A stretch of 64,000 nt of DNA from Sclerotinia nivalis (GCA_029531795.1 JAPEIS010000001.1:1240001-1304000), one strand, 5' to 3'; counted from the stretch's first letter, positions 47,652-58,795 are shown. Notes: generated from the letters alone by a model not told the origin. Program-made: numbers and translations.

Positions 47652-50648
47652 TCATGGTCTCCATGGCTTCTTAGGGTTACCTTTGCTATCAGTGGTAGAC
47701 GTGCTGCTACCTCTGTTTGGTGCGGGACTATCCCTACCAGCCATTTCGGAGTTTCTACCTCTTGGGGTTGGCAGAAGACTAATCCTTCTGCTGGTAGCCA
47801 ATGAGCTAGCAGGTCTCCTGACTACCGGGCTGCTAGATCTGGCGTCATATGTATACGAAGGATGCATCGAGGAGCGACGATTGCCACCTATGAGATTGGA
47901 CATGGATGATTTACTACCAAGAAGACGGGGAAGGGAAGGTGAGTTTACTGATAGTGTTTGTTGAGAGTATGGTCCAGGGGTAGAAACCTCACGTCGTACT
48001 GTTCGCGAAGCCGGCCTATTTCCTGAAGGGGTTGTAGGCTCTTGGATGACTGGAGAAGCGGTACTTCCGCGACCGAGTGGGCTTCGTAGAGGTATTTTAG
48101 ACTCGGACGTGCTGGACCTAGTGGAACGATTCGAATGGGTAGAATGTGGACGACGTTGATTAGGACTTGGAGTCGTGACACTGAGAGGTTTGAAACCATG
48201 ACCGATAAGTGTGTCATTGGTATTGGTGCTGCCATTCCATCGAGGACGATTGTCAACGGGAGTGTTGGAAGGCCGGGGAAGTCGAGCTGTTGGAGTTGCT
48301 GAGCCTTGTCGGGATGGAATGGGAGATGGAGATGCTCGACTGAAAGAACGTGGAGGTTGTCCAGCACCTAGGTTTCTATTTGATCCACCTTGGGGTACAC
48401 TAGTTCTGCCAGTGGAACGCATCTTGCTATTTCTAGCAGACGTCGTGGCATCAAGCTTACTGCTTAAACCTGACATTATTACTGAAGATGCTGGTGAGCT
48501 TCCTGGTGTGTCATTGTTGAAGCTTCCAAGGGTTGATCGATCATTTGAAACCATGCTTGAGATTGAATCCCTGAGCTGCTGATTTCTGTGATCTGCCTGG
48601 AGTTCTTCAAGTGCTGTGTCCAGCTCATTCATTTGGTCTTTTAACGAATCCCACTTCTGTTGCATGTCCGAGTGTAATCTCAAAATCTCGCCATTAACAG
48701 TGAGGCGGTCCTTAACCCCTTTCTCTATAATGGATAGAACTCGTTCAATGGCTGGACCGTAATGCACCTTCTTCGCTTCGTAGCTCTCTATCTTCTTGCC
48801 CATTGTAGCTGGATTGTTCAGATGAACCCCATTGTCAAGAGATTCCTTCAACTTGGCACAACTTCTTTCGACTGATTCATACATCTTCTGTGCTTGTCGA
48901 CCCGCACCGCGGAAGACGAGAACCCACCGATCCTCACCAAGTTCTCTTCGTAATGATTCAGCATCCTTTTCGAGAGACTTCCAACTTTTTTCCAAACCAC
49001 CTCGGCGACTTTCCAGCTCATCGCAAGCCGTGGGAAATATCGCTTCGGCTCTGGAATGAAATGTTGACAGTCTCATAGGTAAAAAGTCCAGAGAAGCTCT
49101 CAGAGGCTGCATTCGTGCAAATAATGCTAATAGACTCGAGTCGTCCTGGGCCATTATCGGCGTCACTGGTGAATTCGGGCTCAAAGGAAAAGCTGGGGAG
49201 GAGGAAGACATGCCAAATCGACTGTTGATCTGTAATCTCGTCTTAGACTGGGGCGTTTCTTCCACGATTGTCTCAAGTTCCTTGATATCAACTCCGTCGC
49301 TATCGGCTTCTGCTAAGGACTTGTGTCTCTTTTCCTCCATTTCAAAAACGAGACGCGCCAGAATATCCACCTCGTTGCCTATATCGCCCAATACTGTGTT
49401 CCACAACTCCTCCCATTCCATAGCAATCTCAACAGAGTTCTTTACAGCCTTCAGATTTCTCTTTATCTTTTCCCATTCCTCAAGTATACTTTCTACTTGT
49501 AGTACGACCTTTTGAAGTTCGTCTGCAGGTACCGTAGCAATATCAGTCCGCTCTTGTAATGATTCGATGGCGGAGACATAAACATTAATTAATTTTTCGA
49601 AACGTGTAATCGCATTATCAACTTCTTCTAGTCCTTCCCTACCACCAGCTGCAGCCCATTCCACATCGTCCTCTCCATCAAGGCCAGAGACAACATCTGA
49701 TGCCTTCGATATCCAACTTCTGATTTGTTCTGCGGCTCCCATTAATGCCTTCGAGGCGGATTTTGAGCTAGGAATTGCGGATATTTTTGTTGACAATGAG
49801 GCTGCATCTGGCAGTTGCAAGGACGTCAATTGGGCAAGTTGACTTGCAAAAGACGCACGCGATAGTGTGTAAATTGACCCTGCCCGTTGATGGCCAAAAG
49901 GGTTGAAGTAGGATGAGACATCGTTCGAGGATTCGCTGGGTGTTGTCGCGCTTGGTGGTGTATCTTTAGCTATGGGTGGTGGAGGTATTTCGTCGTCTTG
50001 AACAGGAGGTGGAGGTATTTCGATTTCGTCTACAGGAGGTATACTTCGCACAATATGCGCCTGCTTCATATTTGCCATTGTCTTTGTGCCATTTCCATTT
50101 GTATGTTCTGGTAATCGATACTTCTGAGAATCCATCCCTATAAGGTCAACATTTGTTGTCATCTCCTGATTACCAAAGCTATCAAGCGAAGGTGTTGAAT
50201 GTGTGGCACCGTCAGGTACTTGCGTGTCACCAATTGTGATCTCTCGAAGGTTTGTCTCTTTAAAGCTACCGCCAGTTATTTGAGGAGTCAAGAGACCGAT
50301 ACTGCCACTCCAAGCTCGACCTCGTCGGTGAATGTGCGAATTCGTAGAATTAGCGCGGTGGAGGTGGTCAAGTTGGCGAATTTGATCTTCAGGGATGCGC
50401 CCAATTCGTTCAGCTTGTGCCGTTGTCGTTGTTGAATTTGAATCGGGGTCCTTTCCAAAACCTAACGCTGCAAGTCGAGCGGCAAGACCAGGCGAAGGTT
50501 TTCGCACAGCCCGTGGTTTTCGTTCTTGATCTTTATCTGGCGTCGAAGGTGTAGAATCGTCGGATTGCACTCCGGGACTCGAAATATATTCAGACCGGGG
50601 TCGCAAAAATGTATCGGATCGCGAAAACGCGTCTTTAAGCACTGTCAT
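47652..50648 (-). CDS. KAR9: Karyogamy/spindle-positioning protein KAR9
   Basis: Single-exon gene of 998 residues, ATG at 50648. KAR9 proteins link cytoplasmic microtubule plus ends (through EB1/Bim1) to actin/myosin transport for spindle and nuclear positioning. The helical KAR9 domain spans about residues 260-700: SWISKASDVVSGLDGEDDVE, LINVYVSAIESLQERTDIAT, MRLSTFHSRAEAIFPTACDE, GEDRWVLVFRGAGRQAQKMY and WDSLKDQMNELDTALEELQA. The N-terminal part is disordered with proline stretches (EIPPPPVQDDEIPPPPIAKD). The C-terminal third is Ser/Pro/Arg-rich, basic and disordered, as expected for a microtubule-binding tail. It contains ESKIPLRSP near residue 850, an SxIP motif for EB1 binding. No frame break. 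Confidence 0.92.
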   Translation of the reverse strand: MTVLKDAFSRSDTFLRPRSEYISSPGVQSDDSTPSTPDKDQERKPRAVRKPSPGLAARLAALGFGKDPDSNSTTTTAQAERIGRIPEDQIRQLDHLHRANSTNSHIHRRGRAWSGSIGLLTPQITGGSFKETNLREITIGDTQVPDGATHSTPSLDSFGNQEMTTNVDLIGMDSQKYRLPEHTNGNGTKTMANMKQAHIVRSIPPVDEIEIPPPPVQDDEIPPPPIAKDTPPSATTPSESSNDVSSYFNPFGHQRAGSIYTLSRASFASQLAQLTSLQLPDAASLSTKISAIPSSKSASKALMGAAEQIRSWISKASDVVSGLDGEDDVEWAAAGGREGLEEVDNAITRFEKLINVYVSAIESLQERTDIATVPADELQKVVLQVESILEEWEKIKRNLKAVKNSVEIAMEWEELWNTVLGDIGNEVDILARLVFEMEEKRHKSLAEADSDGVDIKELETIVEETPQSKTRLQINSRFGMSSSSPAFPLSPNSPVTPIMAQDDSSLLALFARMQPLRASLDFLPMRLSTFHSRAEAIFPTACDELESRRGGLEKSWKSLEKDAESLRRELGEDRWVLVFRGAGRQAQKMYESVERSCAKLKESLDNGVHLNNPATMGKKIESYEAKKVHYGPAIERVLSIIEKGVKDRLTVNGEILRLHSDMQQKWDSLKDQMNELDTALEELQADHRNQQLRDSISSMVSNDRSTLGSFNNDTPGSSPASSVIMSGLSSKLDATTSARNSKMRSTGRTSVPQGGSNRNLGAGQPPRSFSRASPSPIPSRQGSATPTARLPRPSNTPVDNRPRWNGSTNTNDTLIGHGFKPLSVTTPSPNQRRPHSTHSNRSTRSSTSESKIPLRSPLGRGSTASPVIQEPTTPSGNRPASRTVRREVSTPGPYSQQTLSVNSPSLPRLLGSKSSMSNLIGGNRRSSMHPSYTYDARSSSPVVRRPASSLATSRRISLLPTPRGRNSEMAGRDSPAPNRGSSTSTTDSKGNPKKPWRP

Positions 50649-51140
50649 TGGAGTTGATTTTGTTATCTATCTTTGAGAATTCATCGAAGTTCAATGGCGC
50701 AAAAGCGACTGTGGAATATCTCATCTGATTACATCGAACGAGATTGAGGGAATTGTCAAGGTGGCCGTTTGAGAAAAAGAGATTCAATCAGGAATTGTGA
50801 CCTTATTCTGGAGGGCTTTGGTTTTCGGTACTATCAAAGCAAAACCGTTAAGTTAAGGGGATCGACGGTCTAGTCTCGAAGCTTTTACCTTAGCAATTAT
50901 TCTATGCGAAATGAGGTCTTATCAGTTTTGATTTGGTAAAAAGGTCCCGGAGTTGTACAGTAGCATATTCTATTGGGGAGCGAAGTCTAAAAGAGGAGAA
51001 AGGAGAATGGAGAATGGGTAATGGATAATCCAATAATGAATCACAATCAACAAACAATTCAATTGACTGGAATATTTGATGAAAGATTATTGTTCAATGA
51101 AATTGGAAAGACATAGAGGAAAGAAAACAAATTTCATTTC

Positions 51141-51168
51141 GAGTTTGGAGTTTGGAGTTTGGAGTTTG
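51141..51168. repeat. (GAGTTTG)4 minisatellite
   Basis: Four perfect heptamer copies, followed by degenerate GTGTTTAG units. Confidence 0.9.
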
Positions 51169-51249
51169 GAGTGAGTGTTTAGGTGTTTAGGTGTTTGAGG
51201 TTTAGTTGGTGAGAATGTTTCGAAACATTCCTCTCATTTCAACTGCTGG

Positions 51250-51445
51250 ATACTAGGTAGATAGTAGATAGTAGATAGGAGGTAGTAAATAGTAGGTAAT
51301 AAATAGTAGATAGTAAATAGTAAGTAGGTAATAAATAGTAGATAGTAAGTAGTAAATAGTAGGTAGTAAATAGTAAATAGTAGTAATAAATAGTAAATAG
51401 TAGGTAGTAGGTAGTAGATAGTAAGTAGTAGGTAGGTAATAGGTA
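51250..51445. repeat. TAG-rich complex microsatellite (about 200 bp)
   Basis: Imperfect tandem array of TAGATAG, TAAATAG, TAGGTAG and similar words with TAG spacing. It creates long spurious Tyr/Leu reading frames on the minus strand. Confidence 0.92.
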
Positions 51446-53052
51446 GGTTGGTATTTCAATGAAATTACTCGTACCAAGCATGAAGTATGTATGGTATGAA
51501 GTCGTCGTTGCACAAAGGGATTGGGCCATAGAGAATGAAAATTATAATGAGTTTGGGAGCTTCTTATCTTCCTTGCCTATGAATGAACCCACACCCAAGT
51601 AGCTAACAACCTAGGTACTTTTTCAATTCATTCATCAAACCAATAAAGTTCTTACTGATGGTTAAAATTATTACCTAGGTACTAGATATTTACTCATTGG
51701 TATTCCTACTAGGTACAGGTATTTTTTCATTTATTTATCTATTTTGGTTCCACGAATATCTTCATCCAACCAGGAGAGCCTTGTTCTCTTTTTAAGATGA
51801 AACACAAAAAATAAATAAGATGAAGCATCATGTGATGACTAAAATGCTATCTTGCTAGCTTCGACTTTCGCAACAACGAGTGTTTTTGAATCAATCTTAT
51901 GATGTTTCGAGGATGCCAGAATCTAATTGTAGTGTGTATAAAGATTGAAAATGAAAATCATCCATATCGCGCTCATTTACTTCCGTGTCACATGATAGTG
52001 GAACGAAAACCCCTCGAGGCCCCCGTCGACCTCCTATCGCATTCCACAAAGTCGGTGAAGTTGCAAAGTTGATGAGGATGGATCGTGTCCCTGATTATCT
52101 TTTTTCCATTCGGGAAGTCTTTGCATCAGCATGCATGAGAGATAATATACGGTTTATCCTAACAGTCGGAATATCTTCGGTTCTTGGCTTGTTTGCACTT
52201 ACGAGTTATCATGGCTTGTTGGTCATTAGCTACGGAAGAAATCTCTTCCACTCAAAATCAGAAGCCATGCAACAGCTATTCATGGTATTCGATGTATTCA
52301 AAGTTGATGCTGCAAGATAGTAGATATTATGTCGTGAAGCGACTATCAAGCAAATCGAAAGATAAGATTTCTTTATTGTATCTCTCATATAGAAGAGCTA
52401 GGGGAACTATCCATAATACTATAACTACCTGTGCATTATAAGGTGGTGCAAAATTGGAGTTTGTAGAGTCAGCAGCCCGGCTACTACGTAGGTACTAAAG
52501 GATATATCCGATGCCGCTAACTCCCCAGCTTTGCCCGCTCATTACCAAACCCCCACCCTATTACCCCAGTTCCCCACGTCTTCTTCCATCACAGTTCAGT
52601 ATATTATTGTATTATTATTTATTACACGATACTGTAAATATTGGAAGACATCAATTTTCATCCATTGAGCTTCGAGCAATTGCAAATGCTGTTTACCACG
52701 AGGATTTCGCATAGTGATGATACTGGTCACATGAGAATATCGAGGATTCTGGAAGATTTCAATGTCAAGTCCTAGGTAATTTATCTCACCGCCGAATACA
52801 ATGAAGGGCAGCTCAACATGTTCAATCGGACTTAGCTAATATGTGACTATTAGAGTGTCTGCAATTGAGCAGAACCACATTGGTAGGTGCATTACAGAGT
52901 CTACAGCTCTCCATTCTCGCCATCCCGCAGCATAAATCCATAAAGTGTCAGCAAAGGGGATTTTGGCTGAAAACTCTGGTTTTCAATACTTGATTTATTG
53001 TCAAGTCACTTCTCCCCAATTTCTAGATTCAATGTCTGACATGATTACCCAG

Positions 53053-55126
53053 ACGACGGAAGTCTCCATACGAGCTCTTCTAACTCATTTGGAAATTTAC
53101 GTTTTCGTCATGGCTCCAGTGCTCGTTACGATTCCGACTTCAAGGATCAAGTATGGGTGAAAACATCGGGAAAAAGTAAGTAAAATTTACCTGCCCGGCA
53201 ATTATCCTCACTCACTCGTATTCTAGTATGCTCCGAGTTTGTCGATGAGGTTCCCGAATTAGATGAGATATATACAACAGTACTAAAACGTGAAAGCAAG
53301 CTCACATCAGAGTCAACTGGTCGGCGGAATAAAACGCCCCAATCGGTTATCCCGACAGAGTTAGTAGAACCAGCTCCTATCTCTCGTACCAAAGCATCTA
53401 GAGGTTCCTTCTCCAAGCATCAGGCAAAGTCCCCGGTGAAGAGACGGAGGCCAGATGATGGCGATTCAAATTTTTCAAATAAGAATTCGGATGTCAAGTC
53501 CTACCCAAGAAGGCCTGCAAAAACCAATGGTTATCTCACCGAATCGAGCATTTTTTATGGAACTATGCCCCAGCAACCAGTAGGATCATACATACCTACA
53601 TTCTTCCCTCAAGCATTGAATGTTGGTATTGAAGCGGTTGATGAGCTACAACAGTCGGAAATACAGGAAGCCTGTCTTTTGAGATATTTTGCAGATGAGT
53701 TGGCTTGCTTGGTACGTGTGTCCCTAACGAAAAGCTATTTTTACTTACGATTCTTTTCAGTTTGACCTCTGTGACCCAGAACGGCATTTTGCTTTAGTAG
53801 TCCCACAGCGAGCAAAACATTGTCCCGCCCTCCTCAATGCTATTTATACAGCGTCCGCGAGACATCTTTGCCAACTCGGGCAGTACAAGAAAAATGGCGT
53901 AGTCGAATACCACGGAAAACAGCTGCCCAACTTGCATATGGAGACTGCTGTTGAATATCACAGCAAATGTATTGAGCATCTCGTATCCGTGTCAGATGAT
54001 CTCGATGCCCTATATGATGAAAATCTATTGGTGGCTTCTGTGATATTAAGGTTCTACGAGGAAATCGATGGTTCGCTCTTCCAATACAAGAAATTTGATA
54101 TCAATTGACTAATCACATATTGTAGCTCCTCTGAGTGGCGGAGATTGGGCGCAAAAAGGGACTCAAGTATTTATCACAGCTCAAGCATCAGGAGGTCTTG
54201 ATAGCAGTCTTCGTAGAGCCGCTTTTCGGGTGGCGTATAGGCAAGAAGTTCATATGGCATTCATCAAACAAAGGCCTTTTCATATGCCTTTGCAGTGCCA
54301 CGAATATCGATCTCTGGAATATGCAGACGACTTTACCTGGGCTTATCGGACGATCGTCCATTGTGCCGATATATTGCAATATTGTTATGGCCACGGGAGT
54401 AAAACCAATAGTGATTATGATATGCTAGTTCAGTATCATGAAGGCTGGGAAAACTTGCGTCCACAATCCTTCGACGCATTGTACCAAAGAGGTGCTACTT
54501 GGAATACAAAGCAGGCTTTACCAGAGATATGGTATTTATCTGATTGTCATGGTAAGCTGTCCCAAATTACTTGAGAGAATGCGATGCTCACTATAGAGAA
54601 TAGTCACCGCCCATCAACATATGGACATCTCTCAGATCCTACTCACAACCTACAATCCGCGAATACCAAGGCTGGGACCGGGTCATCGAGCAGCCAACCA
54701 AAGAATAGAGGTATTCTCTCTCATGTACTACTTTGATTGCCATACTAATTAATACTATATAGGCACAAATAAACACGATCGTTAAACGTCTTTGTGGTGT
54801 TGCAATATCAAATCACCGGTCTCCGCCTGCCATGAACACCGCATGTATGGCTATTTCCATGTGTAGGTCTTCCGACATTTCATTAGCAAATAAGAAATTT
54901 AATTAACGATGTTCCTTGCACAGGCGGTGAACAGTTCACAAAAATCGAAGAACAAGAGAGTATTCTTGAGGTATTAAAATATACCGAGAAACAACATGCA
55001 TGGCCAACCAAACACATTCAGGATAGATTGATAGAAGCTTGGAGATGTTCAGGAAAAGGGACATCAAGCCACGGCCAAGATATCGTAGAAGATGATATCG
55101 TCACTATTGATGGATGGCTATTATGA
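53053..55126 (+). CDS. Fungal-specific transcription factor, N-terminus not resolved
   Basis: Matches the C-terminal regulatory domain of a large group of Zn2Cys6 regulators (Fungal_trans_2 type). Seven exons: 53053-53175, 53227-53711, 53761-54070, 54126-54551, 54604-54710, 54763-54862 and 54924-55126, with introns of 49-61 bp, all GT-AG and in frame. Signatures: SSFGN-like start, VWVKTSGKICSEFVDEVPEL, ACLLRYFADELACLFDLCDP, ERHFALVVPQRAKHCPALLN, ARHLCQLGQYK, EYADDFTWAYRTIVHCADIL, WYLSDCHVTAHQHMDISQIL and NPRIPRLGPGHRAANQRIEA. The end is DIVTIDGWLL. About 584 codons are accounted for. No ATG or zinc cluster can be attached upstream: the frame meets a TGA at 53037-53039. Either short 5' exons are hidden or the DNA-binding part has been lost. 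Confidence 0.8.
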
Positions 55127-56499
55127 CAATGTATGATAGATTATAGATTTTGGTTTATGTTGCGAAAATCCAAGTTGTTATGTTCTTTTATCAAACTTCA
55201 AAGTCACCGCCAAGTCGAATCTCGGGCCTGCAATGTTATTCTAATCCTTACATTTGATATGTGCTCCAAGACAAATTGAAACTTTTGTAATATTACTCAG
55301 TCATATTGTACAACCTACATATTCGAAGTGCTTCAATGGCACTAAGAGTAAACGACTTGAACGACTCCAGTGACTTGGATTCGAAGGTCGGATGCAGTGT
55401 GTGGTGGTTGGGAGTATCAAATGGTATCAGATGGACATTTTAATACTATCATAGGGCACACGAGTGATAGAGTGATAGAGTGATAGGTAAGGGAGAAGAG
55501 AGCCATTAGGTAGTAGGTAGATATCCGTCAAGGTGTTGATGGTGAGTGACACGGACTTGGAAAATACTGGGTAGGTATCCATCAAGGTGTTGGTAAATCG
55601 ATCAACGCTCCTGCTTAAAGGGCTATAAAGCTGGGGCACATCTCTCTAGATATCTGATGCCTTTCTTCTATCAAATTTCACTACAAAGTCTTTTGATTTT
55701 TGCTTATACATACATATTGTACATTTGTTCACCTTTTTTTTCATCTTCGCAAAAATATACAAACCTGAATTAATTCTGTTCTAATTCATATCTTATATTT
55801 GGCTCGATTGTACGACTTTGCTCTCTGTCTTCATCCATCCTCCACCTACTTTGGCTGAGAAGCTTCGACTATAACGAGCGAGCTTGGTTGTATTACTAGG
55901 GCAGTGGGTAACATCGACTTGGGTTCTGTCTCGTGTCTGAGCCTTGCTACTACAGGCCATCTTGTTCCGTTCTAGCATCACCTTGAAGTTATCAACCAAG
56001 AGACATCTACACACTTCCTCATATTTTGGTCCTTCCACCTACTTACTGCGACTCCAAGGAACGGCTTCATATTACACATCACGGCACAAACTCCCAGTTA
56101 CAAATCACTTCATTCTGTCACGATCAAGTCAAATGGAAGATTACTGAAGCGAACTGTAATGAATTCATCATAAATCACTAACAAATATCAAGTCAAGTGT
56201 ACTCTCCTTTAGGTCCCCGTTCCTTGAAAACAGCACAAGCGGTCAAAAAGATGGTCATACACCCACTATCTCACCCTAAAAATATATACATGCGAAACCA
56301 CCTCTAATCAAAAAGTTTGATCACCATTCCAACCCATCAAATGATGTACTAGCCACCTCTTCGTGATCTTCGCGTCACCGCATCGTTGTCTTAGTCGAGA
56401 TGGCTGGTGATGTGACGGAGTGACGGGAAGGTTGGATACATATGGATTGATGTGAGGAGAGGGGAATAAGTGAGGTTCTTAGTGCTGTGGGAGTGGCTG
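55127..56499. other. Intergenic, no supported gene
   Basis: 1.37 kb. Includes GTGATAGA repeats near 55460-55485 and two related segments at 55520-55590 (GGTATCCATCAAGGTGTTG / GATATCCGTCAAGGTGTTG), a small local duplication. No gene seen. Confidence 0.5.
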
Positions 56500-56610
56500 T
56501 TAATACCTATGCTTCTTCAACGGCGGAAAAGATGAGCTTACCTTGTCCTTGCAGCAGGTGCAAGTTGAGCATTCAGAGGCAGCATGAGTGCAGCAAGAGC
56601 AAGGAGACAT
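56500..56610 (-). CDS. Metallothionein-like cysteine-rich peptide
   Basis: Minus-strand ATG at 56610 opens MSPCSCCTHAASECSTCTCC, followed by KDK: seven cysteines in 23 residues in C-x-C-C, C-x2-C-x-C-C arrangement, as in small fungal copper/cadmium-binding metallothioneins. A GTAAGC donor lies directly after KDK (exon 56610-56542), but I cannot find a convincing second exon. Reading through gives a 36-residue peptide with a Ser/Pro/Lys/His tail ending at 56500. Either form contains the whole cysteine domain. It would bind excess metal ions in the cytosol. A second, different metallothionein gene lies 1.5 kb to the right on the same strand. Too short for usual gene finders. Confidence 0.72.
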   Translation of the reverse strand: MSPCSCCTHAASECSTCTCCKDKVSSSFPPLKKHRY

Positions 56611-58147
56611 GATGACTGTTGGTATTGTGAGGTTTGTGGTGTTGGTCTTGTTGTTTTGATTTGTATTGACGTTTTTTCGAATGATTGTATTGATGTCTAC
56701 TGATGAATAAATTCCCAGAAAAGGAGGAGGGAGAGCAGATACTTATACCCAGATAATGAGGCTCAATCTTCAAAGGAGACCAGGAGCTTGTGAAAATAAG
56801 CCAAGGTTTGAGTGAGGCACAGAAATTCCACCCGCGACTGATCTATGGTTCTAGGATTTACCTTGACGAATAGAGAGATATTCCCAAGCTACGGTTAGAT
56901 AAAATGAGTCACAACAGATGGAGGAAGAGGCAAGGAATCGAATATCATCCGGTGACGATTACTTGACGGCGTGGGTGTCCTTGCCCGTGGTTTTAGTGCC
57001 AGGTTAGTGTTTTGATTAACCTGAGGAATACGAACTAGATGACAATTGGATAGATATGTGAAAACGTGGTGAAATAATATTAAATGATTATCGCACCGAT
57101 TTTGAGCAACATGGCCTCACCTGAGGTAGCACCGTGTCGGCAAATTCCTGGATATAGTCGATGATGCAGCTTGCTCTAAAGGAGGACATGATATCGCGGT
57201 AAAACAGCCACCGGGTGAAGTCACGGTGAATTTTTCGGATACACTGATCATAGTCGACGATAGCTCAACATTACTTTCAAGATGGTGCTTGGAGATGAAT
57301 GTGACATATCTATTCTTGAGCGGGATGACAAGGTTGGGTGGGATATGATAAGATGGGCGGATAAGAAGGCTTTAAAGACGTGGCAACACTTTTGTGGAGG
57401 TTTCAATCAGGATCTTCAACAAGGCAAGGGAAAGATAATTAGCGTTTCCGCTGTGTGATAATGTAAGTGTGGTAAGAAAAGTCTTGGAGTTTGAGCTGGC
57501 GACTTTGAACTTGGTAATGGGCTGGGATCAAGCTGGAGATTGTAAAGATTGCAACCCATTCACTGAGGAACTTTCCCATGGTTGAAAGCTTGTGACCCAT
57601 CCTATTAGAAGGCTTGTGATGACTTCGATAAAGAAAGTAGAGGATACAGGTTGGATCAAGCTATAACAAATGAAAAGGAAAACAATTGCTAAGTCTGTCC
57701 TGGAGCGAAGAATTATTTGTTCTTTCCCCGCACTGAATGGTGAGACATGGTGGGGGTAACTCCGCTGTTGAGAACGTTGAGAACATCACAATCACAGAGA
57801 TCATCACCTTGAAAGTAATTTACGATAACGAATTTGGAGTCAAGATGACAATTGATTTGATGTTATCAAAGCAAGTTCGAGAACTCCTTTCCTTTCCGTT
57901 GCCTTTCCGCATGAAACCCATATATCAAAAGCTTTCCATTCCCTCAAATTCACTCCATCAAGTCCAACTCAACGACGATCATTCTGCATCCAATGCGTGC
58001 CCGTGCCCGTTAAATAAAAAAGCGTCCGCCCAAATGATCAAAGTGTCTTGTTCGCATCGAAAAAGAGGATTTCAAAAGAAAATTCGAGATTATTTCGAGA
58101 GAAGATCAGGTGTTTAATGAACGGATTTGAGGATCATGTCGAAAGAT
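56611..58147. other. Intergenic between two metallothionein-like genes
   Basis: 1.5 kb. An ATG frame at 57737-58117 (126 codons) has mixed composition and no family feature. No other cysteine-rich small frame was found. Confidence 0.5.
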
Positions 58148-58319
58148 TTATTTGGTGCAATTGCAGTTGTCCTTTGGGCATTGGCCTATGAATACTGTTA
58201 GTATGACTCTCCTTTCATCTTCATCTTAGCAATCCGAATCACGGTATATCGGAACTGGGAAGTAGAAAAAGGAAATACATACAAGAAGCACCGCAGCTGC
58301 ATCCGTGATCTTCAGGCAT
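58148..58319 (-). CDS. Metallothionein, 24 residues, two exons
   Basis: Exon 1 (58319-58283) encodes MPEDHGCSCGAS and the first base of a Cys codon. Exon 2 (58185-58148) completes that Cys and continues QCPKDNCNCTK and stop. The intron is 97 bp (58186-58282), with a GTATGT donor, a CTAAC branch-like site and an ATAG acceptor. Six cysteines fall in a C-x-C-x3-C-x-C-x4-C-x-C pattern, close to the class of about 25-residue copper metallothioneins known from Neurospora and relatives. The role is buffering of copper or other soft metals. The leader upstream is CA-rich, typical of a strongly expressed fungal gene, and a copper-responsive-type element may lie about 120 bp upstream. Confidence 0.85.
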
Positions 58320-58437
58320 CTTGATAGATTTGAGGTTTGTTTTGTGGTTAAAAGGTTTGGTTTAGGATATGTTGAAGATTTGTTGATTCGTTGAATGTGG
58401 AAGAGACTTGTTTTGTTGGTGGTTGTGATTGTAAGAC

Positions 58438-58447
58438 TCAGCAGAAA
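58438..58447 (-). promoter_or_regulatory. Possible copper-responsive element upstream of metallothionein
   Basis: On the minus strand TTTCTGCTGA fits the yeast Ace1/Amt1 consensus HTHNNGCTGD. It sits about 120 bp upstream of the metallothionein ATG. The consensus is loose, so a chance match is quite possible. Confidence 0.3.
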
Positions 58448-58740
58448 GAAGTTGCACTCTTAAGTATCCCTCCAGCCTAAGGATAAGAATCGGGATCGCT
58501 TGTTATTCACTCCGAGTCTGTAGGGGTTGATGATCTTGACCAATTATCTTTGTTCGTACTGCGTTCTTTGTGCGTAGGAATTGCATTTCAATGATGTGTC
58601 GTGCATAAGCTTTGCGTTGTTTGTGCGCTTTACCCCACTACCAACCGTAGTGGTCCGACCTCATCGTACCGCACCGCACAAACCTCTCATGCTGAGGAAT
58701 GACTGGTCTGAGCCCCTCTCTGTGACCAGACGACGAATGT

Positions 58741-58795
58741 GTGAGTGTGAATGTGAATGTGAATGTGAACTGTGAATATGTGAATATGTGAATGA
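58741..58795. repeat. GTGAAT/GTGAATAT short tandem repeats
   Basis: Successive GTGAAT units followed by two TGTGAATA units, slightly imperfect. Confidence 0.85.

Larger units (their letters stand above)
50649..53052. other. Intergenic with microsatellites; possible decayed 5' part of a TF gene
   Basis: 2.4 kb. Contains the GAGTTTG repeat (51141-51168) and a 200-bp TAG-rich microsatellite (about 51250-51445). The frame at 51985-52320 starts only with GTG and has no family match. The last few hundred bases should hold the missing N-terminal exons of the transcription factor but show no intact zinc cluster. Confidence 0.5.

Noticed and set aside
51239..51529. Tyr/Leu-rich minus-strand frames
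   Set aside because: Translation artefact of the TAG-type microsatellite.
57737..58117. 126-codon ATG frame between the metallothioneins
   Set aside because: No domain, patchy composition and no splice context. It may be chance.
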